A stretch of DNA of 64,000 nt, taken from assembly GCF_039839785.1 (NCBI RefSeq), contig NZ_JBDOQT010000001.1, positions 1,240,001 through 1,304,000 of the forward strand, read 5' to 3'. The stretch's first letter is position 1. The number at the start of each line of letters is the position of its first letter. Below, one piece after another: positions 1 to 11,126 of the stretch. The stretch is from Pelagibius sp. CAU 1746 (lineage in GTDB: Bacteria; Pseudomonadota; Alphaproteobacteria; Kiloniellales; Kiloniellaceae). The notes below the pieces were generated by a model. The model searched no databases. It was not told the DNA's origin and saw only the letters and a list, made by a program, of their open reading frames with translations. The position numbers were made by a program, and so were the translations under genes.

Positions 1-57
1 CTCGGCCTGCGCCGGCTGCGCCGTCACGTGGAGCGGGAAGACCGCGCCAAGGATTGA
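1..57 (+). CDS. C-terminal end of an unidentified protein (cut by window edge)
   Basis: The first frame is open from the window edge to a TGA at 55-57 and gives 18 residues rich in arginine, ending EREDRAKD. It points the same way as the cox operon and ends about 300 bases before coxB. The fragment is too short to identify, and it could also be chance open frame in GC-rich DNA. Confidence 0.35.
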   Translation, partial: LGLRRLRRHVEREDRAKD

Positions 58-357
58 AGCCCCCGGTTTCGCCGCGTTTTTCCCCGGGGGGCGCGCCGGG
101 CCCTATTTCAAGGCGGGCCCAGTTGCGTCATTCGGTCGCACCCGCGGTCTCGCCGCCCCAAAGGCCGGCGGCCTTGAGCTATCATGGCCGCGCCCGGGAG
201 CAGCGAAACCCTTGGCCAGCCGCCGCTTTGCGCGGCCTTGTGAAGGCAAGGGGCTTGGTATAGTTTTCGCTCGCCTTGGTGCCGACTCGCCTCCGTGGGG
301 ACTGATTTCGCGGCTACGCGTAACGAGGGGCGGCGGCCGACAGGATTTGCAGGAAAG
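58..357. other. Leader region upstream of the cox operon, no gene seen
   Basis: About 300 bases of very GC-rich sequence lie between the partial frame at the window start and coxB. The short open frames on either strand have no recognisable protein character. The cox operon promoter should lie here, but no convincing -35/-10 pair or operator palindrome stands out. A ribosome-binding-like AGGAAAG sits at about 351-357. Confidence 0.4.
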
Positions 358-2915
<2,558 letters not shown>

Positions 2916-2980
2916 GCCCCGCAACCGCGCGTTGGGGGCTCCATGGTGCCGCTTCCGGGCAAGCACGAAGGACGACTTGA

Positions 2981-3964
2981 GTGAGTGATCTTTCACTTCG
3001 ACTGGGTGCCGAGGGCACGGCTCTTGCCGGCGATGCCGGGGGGCTGCGCCGCGGCAGCGCTCAGGTCTCCGACTATCTGGCACTGCTGAAGCCGCGGGTG
3101 ATGAGTCTGGTGGTCTTCAGCGGCTTCGCCGGGCTCTACGCGGCGCCGGGGGAAATCCATCCCTTCCTGGCGGCGGTGGCCGTGCTCTGCATCGCGGTCA
3201 ACGCCGGGGCGGCCGGCGCCATCAATATGTGGTACGAGCGCGATATCGACGCGATAATGGACCGCACCCGCGGGCGCCCGCTGCCGCGCGGCAAGATGGC
3301 CCCGCAGGAGGCCCTGGCCTTCGGCGTCGTGCTCAGCCTCTTTTCGGTCATGCTGATGGGCGTGGCGGTGAACTGGGTGGCGGCGGGGCTGCTCGCTCTG
3401 GCCAACGCCTTCTACGTCTTCATCTATACCATCTGGCTGAAGCGCCGCACGCCGCAGAACATCGTCATCGGCGGCGCCGCTGGTGCTTTTCCGCCGATGA
3501 TCGGCTGGGCGGCGGTGACCGGCGGCGTGGATCTGCACTCCTTCGTGCTCTTCGCTCTGATCTTCTTCTGGACGCCGCCGCACTTCTGGGCCTTGGCGCT
3601 CTATCGCCAGGGCGACTACGCGAAAGCCAAGGTGCCGATGCTGCCGGTGGTCGCCGGGCGCGCGGCGACCAAGCGCCAGATCATGGCCTACAGCCTGCTG
3701 CTGGCGCCGCTGGGCGTCGTGCCGGCGGTGCTGGGAACGGCGGGGATCGTCTACGGCGCGGTGGCGGCGGCGATGGGCGCGCTCTTCGTGCTGCTGGCCG
3801 CCGCCGTGCTGCGCAGCGCCGACGACCAGAAGGGCGACCGTGTCGCCCGCCAGCTCTTCGGCTATTCCATCCTCTATCTCTTCGTACTCTTCACCCTGCT
3901 GATCATCGACCGGGCGCCGGGCCTCGCGGCCTATGCCGGCGGCTTCTTCGGGCTCGCGGGGTGA
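2981..3964 (+). CDS. ctaB: Protoheme IX farnesyltransferase (heme O synthase)
   Basis: UbiA-family membrane prenyltransferase that adds a farnesyl group to protoheme, giving heme O, the precursor of the heme a used by the adjacent oxidase. The protein has 327 residues and about nine hydrophobic helices. The aspartate-rich prenyl-diphosphate site is [21 protein letters not shown] near residues 82-102, with further signature elements at [16 protein letters not shown] and [14 protein letters not shown]. The start is GTG 2981, 65 bases after ctaD. Its stop overlaps the start of the next small gene by one base (TGATG), which suggests translational coupling. Confidence 0.97.
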   Translation: MSDLSLRLGAEGTALAGDAGGLRRGSAQVSDYLALLKPRVMSLVVFSGFAGLYAAPGEIHPFLAAVAVLCIAVNAGAAGAINMWYERDIDAIMDRTRGRPLPRGKMAPQEALAFGVVLSLFSVMLMGVAVNWVAAGLLALANAFYVFIYTIWLKRRTPQNIVIGGAAGAFPPMIGWAAVTGGVDLHSFVLFALIFFWTPPHFWALALYRQGDYAKAKVPMLPVVAGRAATKRQIMAYSLLLAPLGVVPAVLGTAGIVYGAVAAAMGALFVLLAAAVLRSADDQKGDRVARQLFGYSILYLFVLFTLLIIDRAPGLAAYAGGFFGLAG

Positions 3965-4098
3965 TGGTGATGGCGGGCAACGACGACAAGGATCGCCAGA
4001 GGCGGCAGCGCAAGAAGAACTGGGCGCTGCTGGCCGCGCTCATGGCCTTCGTCGTGGTGGTCTACATCGTCTCGATCATTCGCATGGGCGGAGGCTGA
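3964..4098 (+). CDS. Small CoxF-like membrane protein of the cox operon
   Basis: A 44-residue protein (ATG 3964; ATG 3970 is an alternative start). A strongly basic N-terminal segment (DKDRQRRQRKK) is followed by one transmembrane helix (about residues 20-40, ending YIVSIIRMGGG). Its start overlaps the ctaB stop and its own stop lies 5 bases before ctaG. Short single-helix proteins called CoxF or cytochrome oxidase assembly protein occupy this slot in many alphaproteobacterial cox operons. The position, size and helix support the assignment, but no catalytic motif exists to confirm it. A role in oxidase assembly is inferred from context. Confidence 0.75.
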   Translation: MVMAGNDDKDRQRRQRKKNWALLAALMAFVVVVYIVSIIRMGGG

Positions 4099-4103
4099 GG
4101 AGC

Positions 4104-4748
4104 ATGACGCGGCGCGACAAGAGTGGGAAGGCGAACAAGCGGCTGGGGCTGAGCCTGGTCGCTGTGGTCGCCGGCATGATCGGGGTGGCCTACGCCTCCG
4201 TGCCGCTCTACCAGCTCTTCTGCCAAGTCACCGGCTTCGGCGGCACGACCCGCGTCGCAGACGCGGTGCCGGAGCGGACCGGCGAGCGGGTAATCACCGT
4301 GCGCTTCAACAGCGACCGCGACCCGAAGCTGCCCTGGGCCTTCCAGCCGGTGCAGCGCGAGATGACCCTGAAGGTCGGCGAATCCGGCTTGGCGTTCTTC
4401 CACGCCCGCAACCTTTCGGCGCGCACCACCGTCGGTACGGCGACCTTCAACGTGACGCCGCTGAAGGCTGGGCCCTACTTCAACAAGGTGGAGTGTTTCT
4501 GCTTCACCGAGCAGCAGCTGGCCGGCGGCGCGGAAGCCGATATGCCGGTCACCTTCTTCGTCGATCCGGCGATCGAGGAAGACCCGAACCTGGCCGAAGT
4601 GGATACCATCACCCTGTCCTACACCATGTTCGTCGACGAGGACGCGCAGAAGGAGCTGGATGCCGAACGGCAGCTCGGCAACCTGCAGGCGCCCGCCGGC
4701 GCGGCGCGGGGCGAGGGCGCGCCGGCCAGGGAAACGGCGGTGAACTGA
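4104..4748 (+). CDS. ctaG: Cytochrome c oxidase assembly protein CtaG/Cox11 (CuB copper chaperone)
   Basis: Inserts copper into the CuB site of subunit I. The protein has 214 residues: a short cytoplasmic N-terminus, one signal-anchor helix (about 13-35), and a periplasmic immunoglobulin-like domain. The copper-binding CFCF motif is present with Cys131 and Cys133 (VECFCFTEQ), and a further Cys lies just after the membrane anchor (YQLFCQVTGFGG). The phrases YFNKVECFC and MPVTFFVDP are family signatures. The tail after about residue 190 is Ala/Gly-rich and probably disordered. The gene starts 5 bases after the coxF-like gene and belongs to the same operon. Confidence 0.96.
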   Translation: MTRRDKSGKANKRLGLSLVAVVAGMIGVAYASVPLYQLFCQVTGFGGTTRVADAVPERTGERVITVRFNSDRDPKLPWAFQPVQREMTLKVGESGLAFFHARNLSARTTVGTATFNVTPLKAGPYFNKVECFCFTEQQLAGGAEADMPVTFFVDPAIEEDPNLAEVDTITLSYTMFVDEDAQKELDAERQLGNLQAPAGAARGEGAPARETAVN

Positions 4749-4910
4749 GGTTTGAGTTTCTTGCCGGGCCCGGGAAGCGGGCGCGGCGCGAGCGAGTGCC
4801 CGCCGGCGGTTTCGGCCGTCGCGGGCAGAGGGATTTGACAAAAGGTCTCCCGAGAGAACGTCAAGGGGACCGGCCGGAGCCAAAACGGCGATTTAGAGCG
4901 GGGAATGACC

Positions 4911-5735
4911 ATGAGTGCTGGCCACGACCAACCGAACCATCCTTACCACCTGGTGGATCCGAGCCCCTGGCCTTTCATGGGCGCGGTCTCCGGCGGCGTG
5001 CTTGCCGTCGGCATGGTGCTGTTCATGCACGACGTCACCGGCTGGTTGCTGCCGGCCGGCGTCCTGCTGGTGCTGGCGACCATGTTCCTGTGGTGGCGCG
5101 ACGTCATCAAGGAAGCGGTGCACCAGGGTCATCACACCAGGGTGGTGCAGCTCGGCCTGCGCTACGGCATGATCCTCTTCATCGCTTCGGAGGTGATGTT
5201 CTTCGCCGCCTTCTTCTGGGCCTTCTTCGACGCCAGCCTGTTTCCGGGCGAGCTCAAGCAGGTGGCCCGGACCGAGGCCACCGGCGGTGTCTGGCCGCCG
5301 GTCGGCGTCGAAGTCTTCGACGCCTTCCACCTGCCTCTCCTCAACACCATGATCCTGCTGCTGTCCGGCTGCACCGTGACCTGGGCGCACCACGCCCTGC
5401 TTCACGGCGACCGTAACGGCCTGCTGCAGGGCTTGGCGCTGACCATCCTGCTGGGCATGCTGTTCACCGGCGTTCAGGCCTACGAGTACGGCCACGCGGC
5501 CTTCGGTTTCACCGATGGGATCTACGCCTCGACCTTCTTCATGGCGACGGGCTTCCACGGCTTCCACGTCATCGTCGGCACGATCTTCCTGATCGTCTGC
5601 TTCTTCCGGGCCTATGCCGGCCACTTCAAGCCGGACCATCACTTCGGCTTCGAGGCGGCGGCCTGGTACTGGCACTTCGTCGACGTGGTGTGGCTCTTCC
5701 TCTTCGTCTGCGTCTACTGGTGGGGAGGCAACTGA
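4911..5735 (+). CDS. ctaE: Cytochrome c oxidase subunit III
   Basis: Membrane subunit that stabilises the aa3 complex and its proton uptake. It has 274 residues and about seven transmembrane helices, with family signatures HPYHLVDPSPWPFMGA at the N-terminus, FASEVMFFAAFFWAFFDASLFP-like text near 85-110, and FMATGFHGFHVIVGTIFL and WYWHFVDVVWLFLF toward the C-terminus. A GGGGA sequence at 4900-4904 sits 6 bases before ATG 4911, which favours this start over the in-frame ATG at 4905. The gap of about 160 bases from ctaG contains no gene. Confidence 0.97.
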   Translation: MSAGHDQPNHPYHLVDPSPWPFMGAVSGGVLAVGMVLFMHDVTGWLLPAGVLLVLATMFLWWRDVIKEAVHQGHHTRVVQLGLRYGMILFIASEVMFFAAFFWAFFDASLFPGELKQVARTEATGGVWPPVGVEVFDAFHLPLLNTMILLLSGCTVTWAHHALLHGDRNGLLQGLALTILLGMLFTGVQAYEYGHAAFGFTDGIYASTFFMATGFHGFHVIVGTIFLIVCFFRAYAGHFKPDHHFGFEAAAWYWHFVDVVWLFLFVCVYWWGGN

Positions 5736-5805
5736 TCGCCCCGCAAACCACCAGCCGCAGCCGCGGGGCCACGCGCCCCGGCAGGGAAGTCGAAGGGGCG
5801 CCGTC

Positions 5806-6231
5806 GTGACGGCGCCCCATTCCCATCCGGACCTGCCGCCGGAACCGCCCTCGGTGGTCCTCACCGGCCTCTTGTGCCGCTGCCCGCGCTGCGGCAAGGG
5901 ACGGCTCTTCTCCGGCGTCCTCAGCATCGCCGAGCGCTGCAACGTCTGCGGTCTGGACCTGCGCAAGCAGGACGCCGGCGACGGCCCCGCGGTCTTCGTC
6001 ATCTTCTTCCTCGGGCTGATCTTCATGCCCCTGGTGTTCTGGGTGGAGTTCTCCTTCGAGCCGCCCTGGTGGGTCCATATCGTTCTCTGGCCGCTGCCGG
6101 TGGTGATCGTCGCCCTGGCCCTGCTGCGCCCCATGAAGGGTTTCCTGGTGGCTCAGCAGTTCCGTCACCACGCCAGCGACAGCGGCACCCTCGACTACTC
6201 CGAGGGCGACCACAGCGAAGACGACAAATGA
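5806..6231 (+). CDS. DUF983 family membrane protein
   Basis: A 141-residue protein with two CxxC pairs near the N-terminus (LLCRCPRCGKGRLF and ERCNVCGLDL), which resemble a zinc-ribbon. Two transmembrane helices follow (about 62-84 and 88-110), then a charged tail. This is the DUF983 arrangement, commonly found in alphaproteobacterial cox operons beside subunit III and Surf1. The biochemical role is unknown; a part in oxidase biogenesis is inferred from position only. The start is GTG 5806 behind AAGGGG at 5793-5798. The stop overlaps the surf1 start as ATGA. Confidence 0.85.
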   Translation: MTAPHSHPDLPPEPPSVVLTGLLCRCPRCGKGRLFSGVLSIAERCNVCGLDLRKQDAGDGPAVFVIFFLGLIFMPLVFWVEFSFEPPWWVHIVLWPLPVVIVALALLRPMKGFLVAQQFRHHASDSGTLDYSEGDHSEDDK

Positions 6232-6989
6232 GCGCACCTGAAAGTTTCAACGGCGGCGGGGGGAAGCGGCATTTCCGGCCGACCCTCTGGGCCACCGTCT
6301 TCACCGTTCTGGCCCTCGCCATCCTGCTGGGCCTCGGCACCTGGCAGATGCAGCGTCTGTTCTGGAAGGAAGGCGAGATCGCCAAGCGCCACGAGCGCTC
6401 GCAGCCGCCGGGCATCCAGCTTCCGGACGATTTTTCCGATATCGAGGCCCTGGAATTCACCCGCGTCAACCTGAAGGGCCGTTTCCTCCACGGCCAGGAG
6501 TTCTACCTGGGCGCCCGCACCGAGAACGGGCGGGTCGGCCTCAACGTGGTGACGCCCTTCGCGCTGGACGACGGCCGCGCCATCCTGATCAACCGAGGCT
6601 GGGTGCCGGAGGACAAGCGCGATCCGGCGGCCCGGGCCGAAGGTCAGCTTCAGGGCGAGGTCGAAATCTCGGCCCTGCTGCGAAGCGACGGCTGGAAAGG
6701 CCTGGAGTTCGCCAAGCCGCCCAACGATCCTGAAGAGCGCTTCTACTTCTGGCCCGACCTGCCGGTCATGGCGGACTACGTGGACCGGCCGATCATCACC
6801 GCGGTCTATGCCGACGCCGTGGCCTCCGATATCCCCGGCGGCCTGCCGATCGGCGGCCAGACCCGCATCCGGCTGAAGAACGACCACCTGGAATACGCCA
6901 TCACCTGGTATTCCTTCGCCGTCATCCTGGCGGTGATCTACGTCCTCTTCCACTACCGCCGCGAGGACGAGACTTCCCCCGAGGCCTGA
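6228..6989 (+). CDS. SURF1 family cytochrome oxidase biogenesis protein
   Basis: Surf1 proteins help insert heme a during maturation of subunit I. The product has 253 residues, with one helix near the N-terminus (TLWATVFTVLALAILLGLGTWQMQRL region) and one near the C-terminus (about 222-242, YAITWYSFAVILAVIYVLFHY). These enclose a periplasmic domain with the family elements LGTWQ, GRFLHGQEFYLGAR and ILINRGWVP. ATG 6228 overlaps the preceding stop (ATGA). It is the last gene of the cox operon; the next gene, 80 bases on, is unrelated. Confidence 0.94.
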   Translation: MSAPESFNGGGGKRHFRPTLWATVFTVLALAILLGLGTWQMQRLFWKEGEIAKRHERSQPPGIQLPDDFSDIEALEFTRVNLKGRFLHGQEFYLGARTENGRVGLNVVTPFALDDGRAILINRGWVPEDKRDPAARAEGQLQGEVEISALLRSDGWKGLEFAKPPNDPEERFYFWPDLPVMADYVDRPIITAVYADAVASDIPGGLPIGGQTRIRLKNDHLEYAITWYSFAVILAVIYVLFHYRREDETSPEA

Positions 6990-7069
6990 GCGCGGCGGTA
7001 TCTTGATGTGGACCTGCCGGCGTGCCACCTAGAATGCGTGGCTTTGTCTGAAGCTAGGAACGATCTCGC

Positions 7070-8560
7070 ATGACCGCTTACGACGAACTGTCCAAGAAAT
7101 TCAAGCGCCTGCACGCCCTGCAGGAGGCGGCGGGCGTGCTGGGCTGGGACATGTCGGCGATGATGCCGGCCGGCGGCGCCGAGGCGCGCACCGAGCAGCT
7201 GGCGACCCTCAGCGTCGTCTGCCACGAGATCCTGACCGACCCCAACCTGGACGAGCTCTTCGACAAGGCCTCGGCGGAGGCCAAGGGCCTGGATAGCTGG
7301 ACCCAGGCGAACCTGGCGGAGATGCGGCGGCGCTGGCTGCACGCCACCGCCCTGGAGAGCGACCTGGTGGAAGCGCTCTCCAAGGCCTGCAAGCGCTGCG
7401 AGATGATCTGGCGGAAGGCGAGGCCCAAGTCCGACTTCGCCACCGTGCTGCCGGCCCTGAAGGAGGTGCTGAACCTGACCCGCCAGGCCGCGGCGGCCAA
7501 GGCCGAGCGCCTCGGTTGCTCGCTCTACGACGCCCTGCTGGACGAATACGAGCCCGGCGGCAAGTCGGCGCGCATCGACGCGGTCTTCGCCGACCTGGCG
7601 GCCTTCCTGCCGGGCTTCCTCTCCGACGTGCTGGACCGCCAGGCCGCGCAGCCGGCGGCCTTGCCCCTGGAAGGGCCCTTCCCGGTCGCAAAGCAGGAGG
7701 CGCTGGCCCGCAAGCTCATGGCCGCCGTCGGCTTCGACTTCGAGCACGGGCGCCTCGACGTCTCCCTGCACCCCTTCTGCGGCGGCGTGCCCGACGACGT
7801 GCGCATCACCACCCGCTACAACGAGGACGACTTCATGACCGCCCTCATGGGCGTGCTGCACGAAACCGGCCATGCCATGTACGAGCGCGGGCTGCCCGCC
7901 GAGTGGCGCCTGCAGCCGGTGGGCGAGGCGCGCGGCATGGCCATGCACGAGAGCCAGTCCCTCATGGTCGAGATGCAGGCCTGCCGCAGCCGGGAGTTCG
8001 TGGAATTCCTGGCGCCGCTGGCGCGCGAGGCCTTCGGCGGCTCGGGCCCGGCCTGGGAGGCCGACAACCTGCTGCGCCACTACAACAATGTGAAGCCGGA
8101 CTTCATCCGCGTCGACGCCGACGAGGTCACCTACCCGGCCCACGTCATCCTGCGCTACCGCCTGGAAAAGGCGCTGATCGCCGGGGAGATGGAGCTGGAG
8201 GCCCTGCCCGGCGAGTGGAACAAGGGCATGCAGGAACTCCTCGGCGTGACCCCGCCGGAGGACCGCCTGGGCTGCCTGCAGGACATCCACTGGTACGACG
8301 GCGCCTGGGGCTACTTCCCGACCTACACCCTGGGGGCCATGACCGCGGCCCAGCTCTTCGCCGCCGCCAGGAAGGCCCGCCCGGAGATCCCCGAGGCCCT
8401 CGGCAGGGGCGACTTCGCGCCGCTGATGGGCTGGCTGGCCGAGCACGTCCACGCCCAGGCCTCCTCGGCCGGCTTCGAGCAGATCCTCGAGAAGGCCACC
8501 GGCGCGCCCTTGAACCCGAAGATCTTCGAGGCCCATCTGAAGGCGCGTTATCTGCCGTAA
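7070..8560 (+). CDS. M32 family zinc carboxypeptidase (Taq-type)
   Basis: Cytosolic metallocarboxypeptidase of 496 residues, the usual M32 length, which removes C-terminal residues from peptides. The HExxH zinc site is His264-Glu265-x-x-His268 (VLHETGHAMYERG). The third zinc ligand is Glu294 in GMAMHESQSL. Other family stretches are visible, such as LGWDM near the N-terminus, RITTRYNEDDF, and DIHWYDGAWGYFPTYTLG near residue 410. There is no signal peptide. Start ATG 7070 lies 80 bases after surf1 and the gene is probably transcribed separately. Confidence 0.94.
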   Translation: MTAYDELSKKFKRLHALQEAAGVLGWDMSAMMPAGGAEARTEQLATLSVVCHEILTDPNLDELFDKASAEAKGLDSWTQANLAEMRRRWLHATALESDLVEALSKACKRCEMIWRKARPKSDFATVLPALKEVLNLTRQAAAAKAERLGCSLYDALLDEYEPGGKSARIDAVFADLAAFLPGFLSDVLDRQAAQPAALPLEGPFPVAKQEALARKLMAAVGFDFEHGRLDVSLHPFCGGVPDDVRITTRYNEDDFMTALMGVLHETGHAMYERGLPAEWRLQPVGEARGMAMHESQSLMVEMQACRSREFVEFLAPLAREAFGGSGPAWEADNLLRHYNNVKPDFIRVDADEVTYPAHVILRYRLEKALIAGEMELEALPGEWNKGMQELLGVTPPEDRLGCLQDIHWYDGAWGYFPTYTLGAMTAAQLFAAARKARPEIPEALGRGDFAPLMGWLAEHVHAQASSAGFEQILEKATGAPLNPKIFEAHLKARYLP

Positions 8561-8638
8561 TGAGCTGAATTTGTGGATTTTTTCCACGGCGTTTACGATT
8601 CATTGACCCTGTTTGAACCGGCACCGGGCTTTCCGCGA

Positions 8639-8661
8639 CCTATGGGCAACAAACCCATAGG
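8639..8661 (+). promoter_or_regulatory. Perfect 8-bp hairpin next to the ribosome-binding site of the gene at 8679
   Basis: CCTATGGG (8639-8646) pairs perfectly with CCCATAGG (8654-8661) around the loop CAACAAA. The 3' arm runs directly into the purine-rich GGGGAAGTGGAGAG that precedes ATG 8679, so the hairpin could influence translation. A weaker stem with a T-only loop (GTGGA/TCCAC) lies upstream at 8573-8587, just after the carboxypeptidase gene. No known riboswitch or RNA thermometer class is recognised. Confidence 0.45.
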
Positions 8662-8678
8662 GGAAGTGGAGAGAACCG

Positions 8679-9488
8679 ATGACCGATATCCGAAATTCGA
8701 TGGGCGCCTTCGGGGGGCTCAGGGCCTCCGTTCTGGCCCTCGGCGTGGCCGGGGCGCTCAGCGGCTCCATGGCCGGCACCGCCCAGGCGGACCATCAGGC
8801 GCCCCAGCAGGGCCTCGTCGACCAGATGGCCGCCCAGCTCGCCGCGCGCAGCGACGCCTTCGCCGCCACCACCGCCGGCATCAATGTGATGCCGATCAAG
8901 ATGGCCGGCTCCTGCCCGCGCGCCTTCATGCTGCAGGTCGATTTCGGCGCCCGGTCGCCGGGGACCCTGTCCTACCGGATCGAAACCCTGGACGGCCGCA
9001 CCTCGCAGGTCTTCGAGACCCGCGCCGGTGCGCGGGAAGACGGCCTCTTCGGCGCCCGCGTGGGCCACATGGTGGCCCTGGCGAAGCTCGAGGACGGCGA
9101 AACCGATCCCTCGCTGGTGAAGTTCGATAATCCGGCGCGCCTGGCCGCCGAGGCCGAGTCCGAACCCGGATTCTTCGAACGCCTGTTCGGCGCCGCGCCG
9201 GCCGAAGACCCCTCCAGGGGCCTGCTGGAGCAGAGCTTCCGGGTCAAGGTCGTGGCGCCCAACGAGGTGATCTCCGCCTTCGATCAGGTCAGCGTCAGCT
9301 GCGGGGACGATGTGCTGCGTCCCTCCTCGGCGGCCAGCCTCGCCGAGAGCCAGCAGGACGACCGTGAACGCGATACGCCGGACCGTGGACGCGACACCCC
9401 GGACGGCGGCCGCGATACGCCCGACCGTGGCACCCCGGACCGCGACAGCGGTCGAGGGACCGACGCCGCCGGCGGCCCGGTCGACTGA
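8679..9488 (+). CDS. Secreted protein of unknown function with a C-terminal DTPDRGR repeat tail
   Basis: A 269-residue product with a clear Sec signal peptide (about residues 1-37: ASVLALGVAGALSGSMAGTAQA, cleavage near AQA-DH). The mature domain (about 40-215) contains two cysteines, one in SCPRAF and one in SVSCGDD, and matches no family I recognise. From about residue 228 the protein changes to a low-complexity tail of imperfect heptads around RDTPDRG and RDTPDGG. The codons vary between repeat units, so the tail is not a very recent slippage product. An envelope location is inferred from the signal. The unusual leader hairpin lies directly upstream. Confidence 0.8.
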   Translation: MTDIRNSMGAFGGLRASVLALGVAGALSGSMAGTAQADHQAPQQGLVDQMAAQLAARSDAFAATTAGINVMPIKMAGSCPRAFMLQVDFGARSPGTLSYRIETLDGRTSQVFETRAGAREDGLFGARVGHMVALAKLEDGETDPSLVKFDNPARLAAEAESEPGFFERLFGAAPAEDPSRGLLEQSFRVKVVAPNEVISAFDQVSVSCGDDVLRPSSAASLAESQQDDRERDTPDRGRDTPDGGRDTPDRGTPDRDSGRGTDAAGGPVD

Positions 9489-9626
9489 CCGCCGCGCTGC
9501 GGGCAGGCCCGGGCAGGCCGAGGCGCAGGCCAAGCCGCGGGAGAGAGCCGGCCGCCTGCGTGCGATGCAAAGGTTAACCTGGTTTCTCCCGGGCGCTTTC
9601 CGGGGGCCGGTCCAAGGACGGGAGGC

Positions 9627-9649
9627 GGGTGCCGCGGGTTGCGGCACCC
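9627..9649 (+). terminator. Strong stem-loop between the secreted-protein gene and thrC
   Basis: GGGTGCCGC (9627-9635) and GCGGCACCC (9641-9649) form a perfect 9-bp stem with a GGGTT loop. No U-tract follows, so factor-independent termination is doubtful. The stem could end transcription of the upstream gene with Rho, or form part of the thrC leader, 56 bases before its start. Confidence 0.4.
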
Positions 9650-9704
9650 CCTTCGCCGTGTCTAGATTAGCCTTTCCGCGAAGGGAATCCATGGACCGCT
9701 GGCG

Positions 9705-11126
9705 ATGAAGTACGTTTCCACCCGGGGCGAGGCCCCGGAGCTCTCCTTTGACGAGGTCCTGCTGACCGGGCTGGCCCGCGACGGAGGGCTTTACCTGCCC
9801 GCAAGCTGGCCGGAGTTCTCCGCTCAGGAGATCCGCGGCTTTGCCGGCCGGCCCTACGCCGAGGTCGCTTTCGCGGTGATCAAGCCCTTCGTCGACGGCG
9901 TCATCTCCGACGGCGACCTGAAGGGCATCCTGCAGCAGACCTACGCCGGTTTCGACCACGCCGCCGTCGCTCCCTTGAAGCAGCTCGACGAGCGCACTTG
10001 GCTCATGGAGCTGTTCCACGGACCGACGCTGGCCTTCAAGGATTACGCCCTGCAGCTCTTGGGCCGTCTCTTCGATCACGTGCTGGCCGAGCGCGGCGAG
10101 CGCGTCACCATCGTCGGCGCCACCTCCGGCGACACCGGCTCGGCGGCCATCGAGGCCTGCCGCGACCGCGACCAGATCGACGTCTTCATGCTGCACCCCA
10201 AGGGCCGCGTGTCCGAGGTGCAGCGCCGTCAGATGACCACGGTGCTGGCGCCCAACGTCTACAACATCGCCCTGGAAGGCACCTTCGACGACTGCCAGGA
10301 CCAGGTGAAGGCCATGTTCAACGACCTCGCCTTCCGCGACGACATGAACCTCTCGGCGGTGAACTCGATCAACTGGGCGCGCATCATGGCCCAGATCGTC
10401 TACTACTTCGTCGCCGGGGTCGCCCTGGGTGCGCCCGATCGCGCCGTGGCCTTCGCGGTGCCGAGCGGCAATTTCGGCAACGTCTTCGCCGCCTACGCAG
10501 CCGGGCGCATGGGCCTGCCGGTGGCCCAGCTCATCGTCGGCTCCAACAAGAACGACATCCTGACCCGCTTCTTCGAAAGCGGCAGCATGAAGATCACGGG
10601 CGTGAGCCCGACCATCTCGCCGTCAATGGACATCCAGGTCTCCTCCAACTTCGAGCGCCTGCTGTACGACGTGCTGGACGGCGACGGCGCCCAGGTGCGC
10701 CGCGTCATGCAGAGCTTCCGCCAGTCCGGCGAGTTCGCCGTCAGTCCTGCGCAGCTTCAGCGCCTGCGCCGTCTCTTCGACGCCCAGCGCTTCGATGACG
10801 ACCAGACCTCGGCGGAGATCGCCGCGCGGCTCGAAACCTGCGGCGAGCTGCTGGACCCGCACACGGCCATCGCCACGGCGGCCGCACGCGCCGAGGCACG
10901 GCCGGAAATCGCCGCCGTGGTCGCCCTGGCGACCGCCCATCCGGCGAAGTTCCCCGACGCGGTGGAGGCGGCCTCGGGCCTGCGTCCGGCACTGCCGCCG
11001 CGCCTGACCGATCTCTACGGCCGCGAGGAACGCTGCGTGGCCCTGCCGAACGATCTCGTCGCTCTGCAGGACTACATCCGCAGCCAGCGGCAGGATCCTC
11101 CCCAACGACAGAAAGGCGCCGCATGA
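9705..11126 (+). CDS. thrC: Threonine synthase
   Basis: PLP enzyme of 473 residues that converts O-phosphohomoserine to threonine, the last step of the pathway (homoserine kinase is encoded at 17.5-18.5 kb). The N-terminal MKYVSTRGEAPELSFDEVLLTGLARDGGLY-like region is typical of the fungal/proteobacterial long form. The PLP lysine is Lys112 in TLAFKDYALQLLG, and the phosphate-binding loop is GATSGDTGSAA. SINWARIMAQIVYYF and PSGNFGN are further signatures. The stop overlaps the start of the peptidase gene as ATGA, indicating a translationally coupled pair. Confidence 0.97.
   Translation: MKYVSTRGEAPELSFDEVLLTGLARDGGLYLPASWPEFSAQEIRGFAGRPYAEVAFAVIKPFVDGVISDGDLKGILQQTYAGFDHAAVAPLKQLDERTWLMELFHGPTLAFKDYALQLLGRLFDHVLAERGERVTIVGATSGDTGSAAIEACRDRDQIDVFMLHPKGRVSEVQRRQMTTVLAPNVYNIALEGTFDDCQDQVKAMFNDLAFRDDMNLSAVNSINWARIMAQIVYYFVAGVALGAPDRAVAFAVPSGNFGNVFAAYAAGRMGLPVAQLIVGSNKNDILTRFFESGSMKITGVSPTISPSMDIQVSSNFERLLYDVLDGDGAQVRRVMQSFRQSGEFAVSPAQLQRLRRLFDAQRFDDDQTSAEIAARLETCGELLDPHTAIATAAARAEARPEIAAVVALATAHPAKFPDAVEAASGLRPALPPRLTDLYGREERCVALPNDLVALQDYIRSQRQDPPQRQKGAA

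Noticed and set aside
295-357. GTG 295 as start of coxB
   Set aside because: It would put a polar 21-residue stretch before the signal-like helix; ATG 358 or 373 gives a normal export signal.
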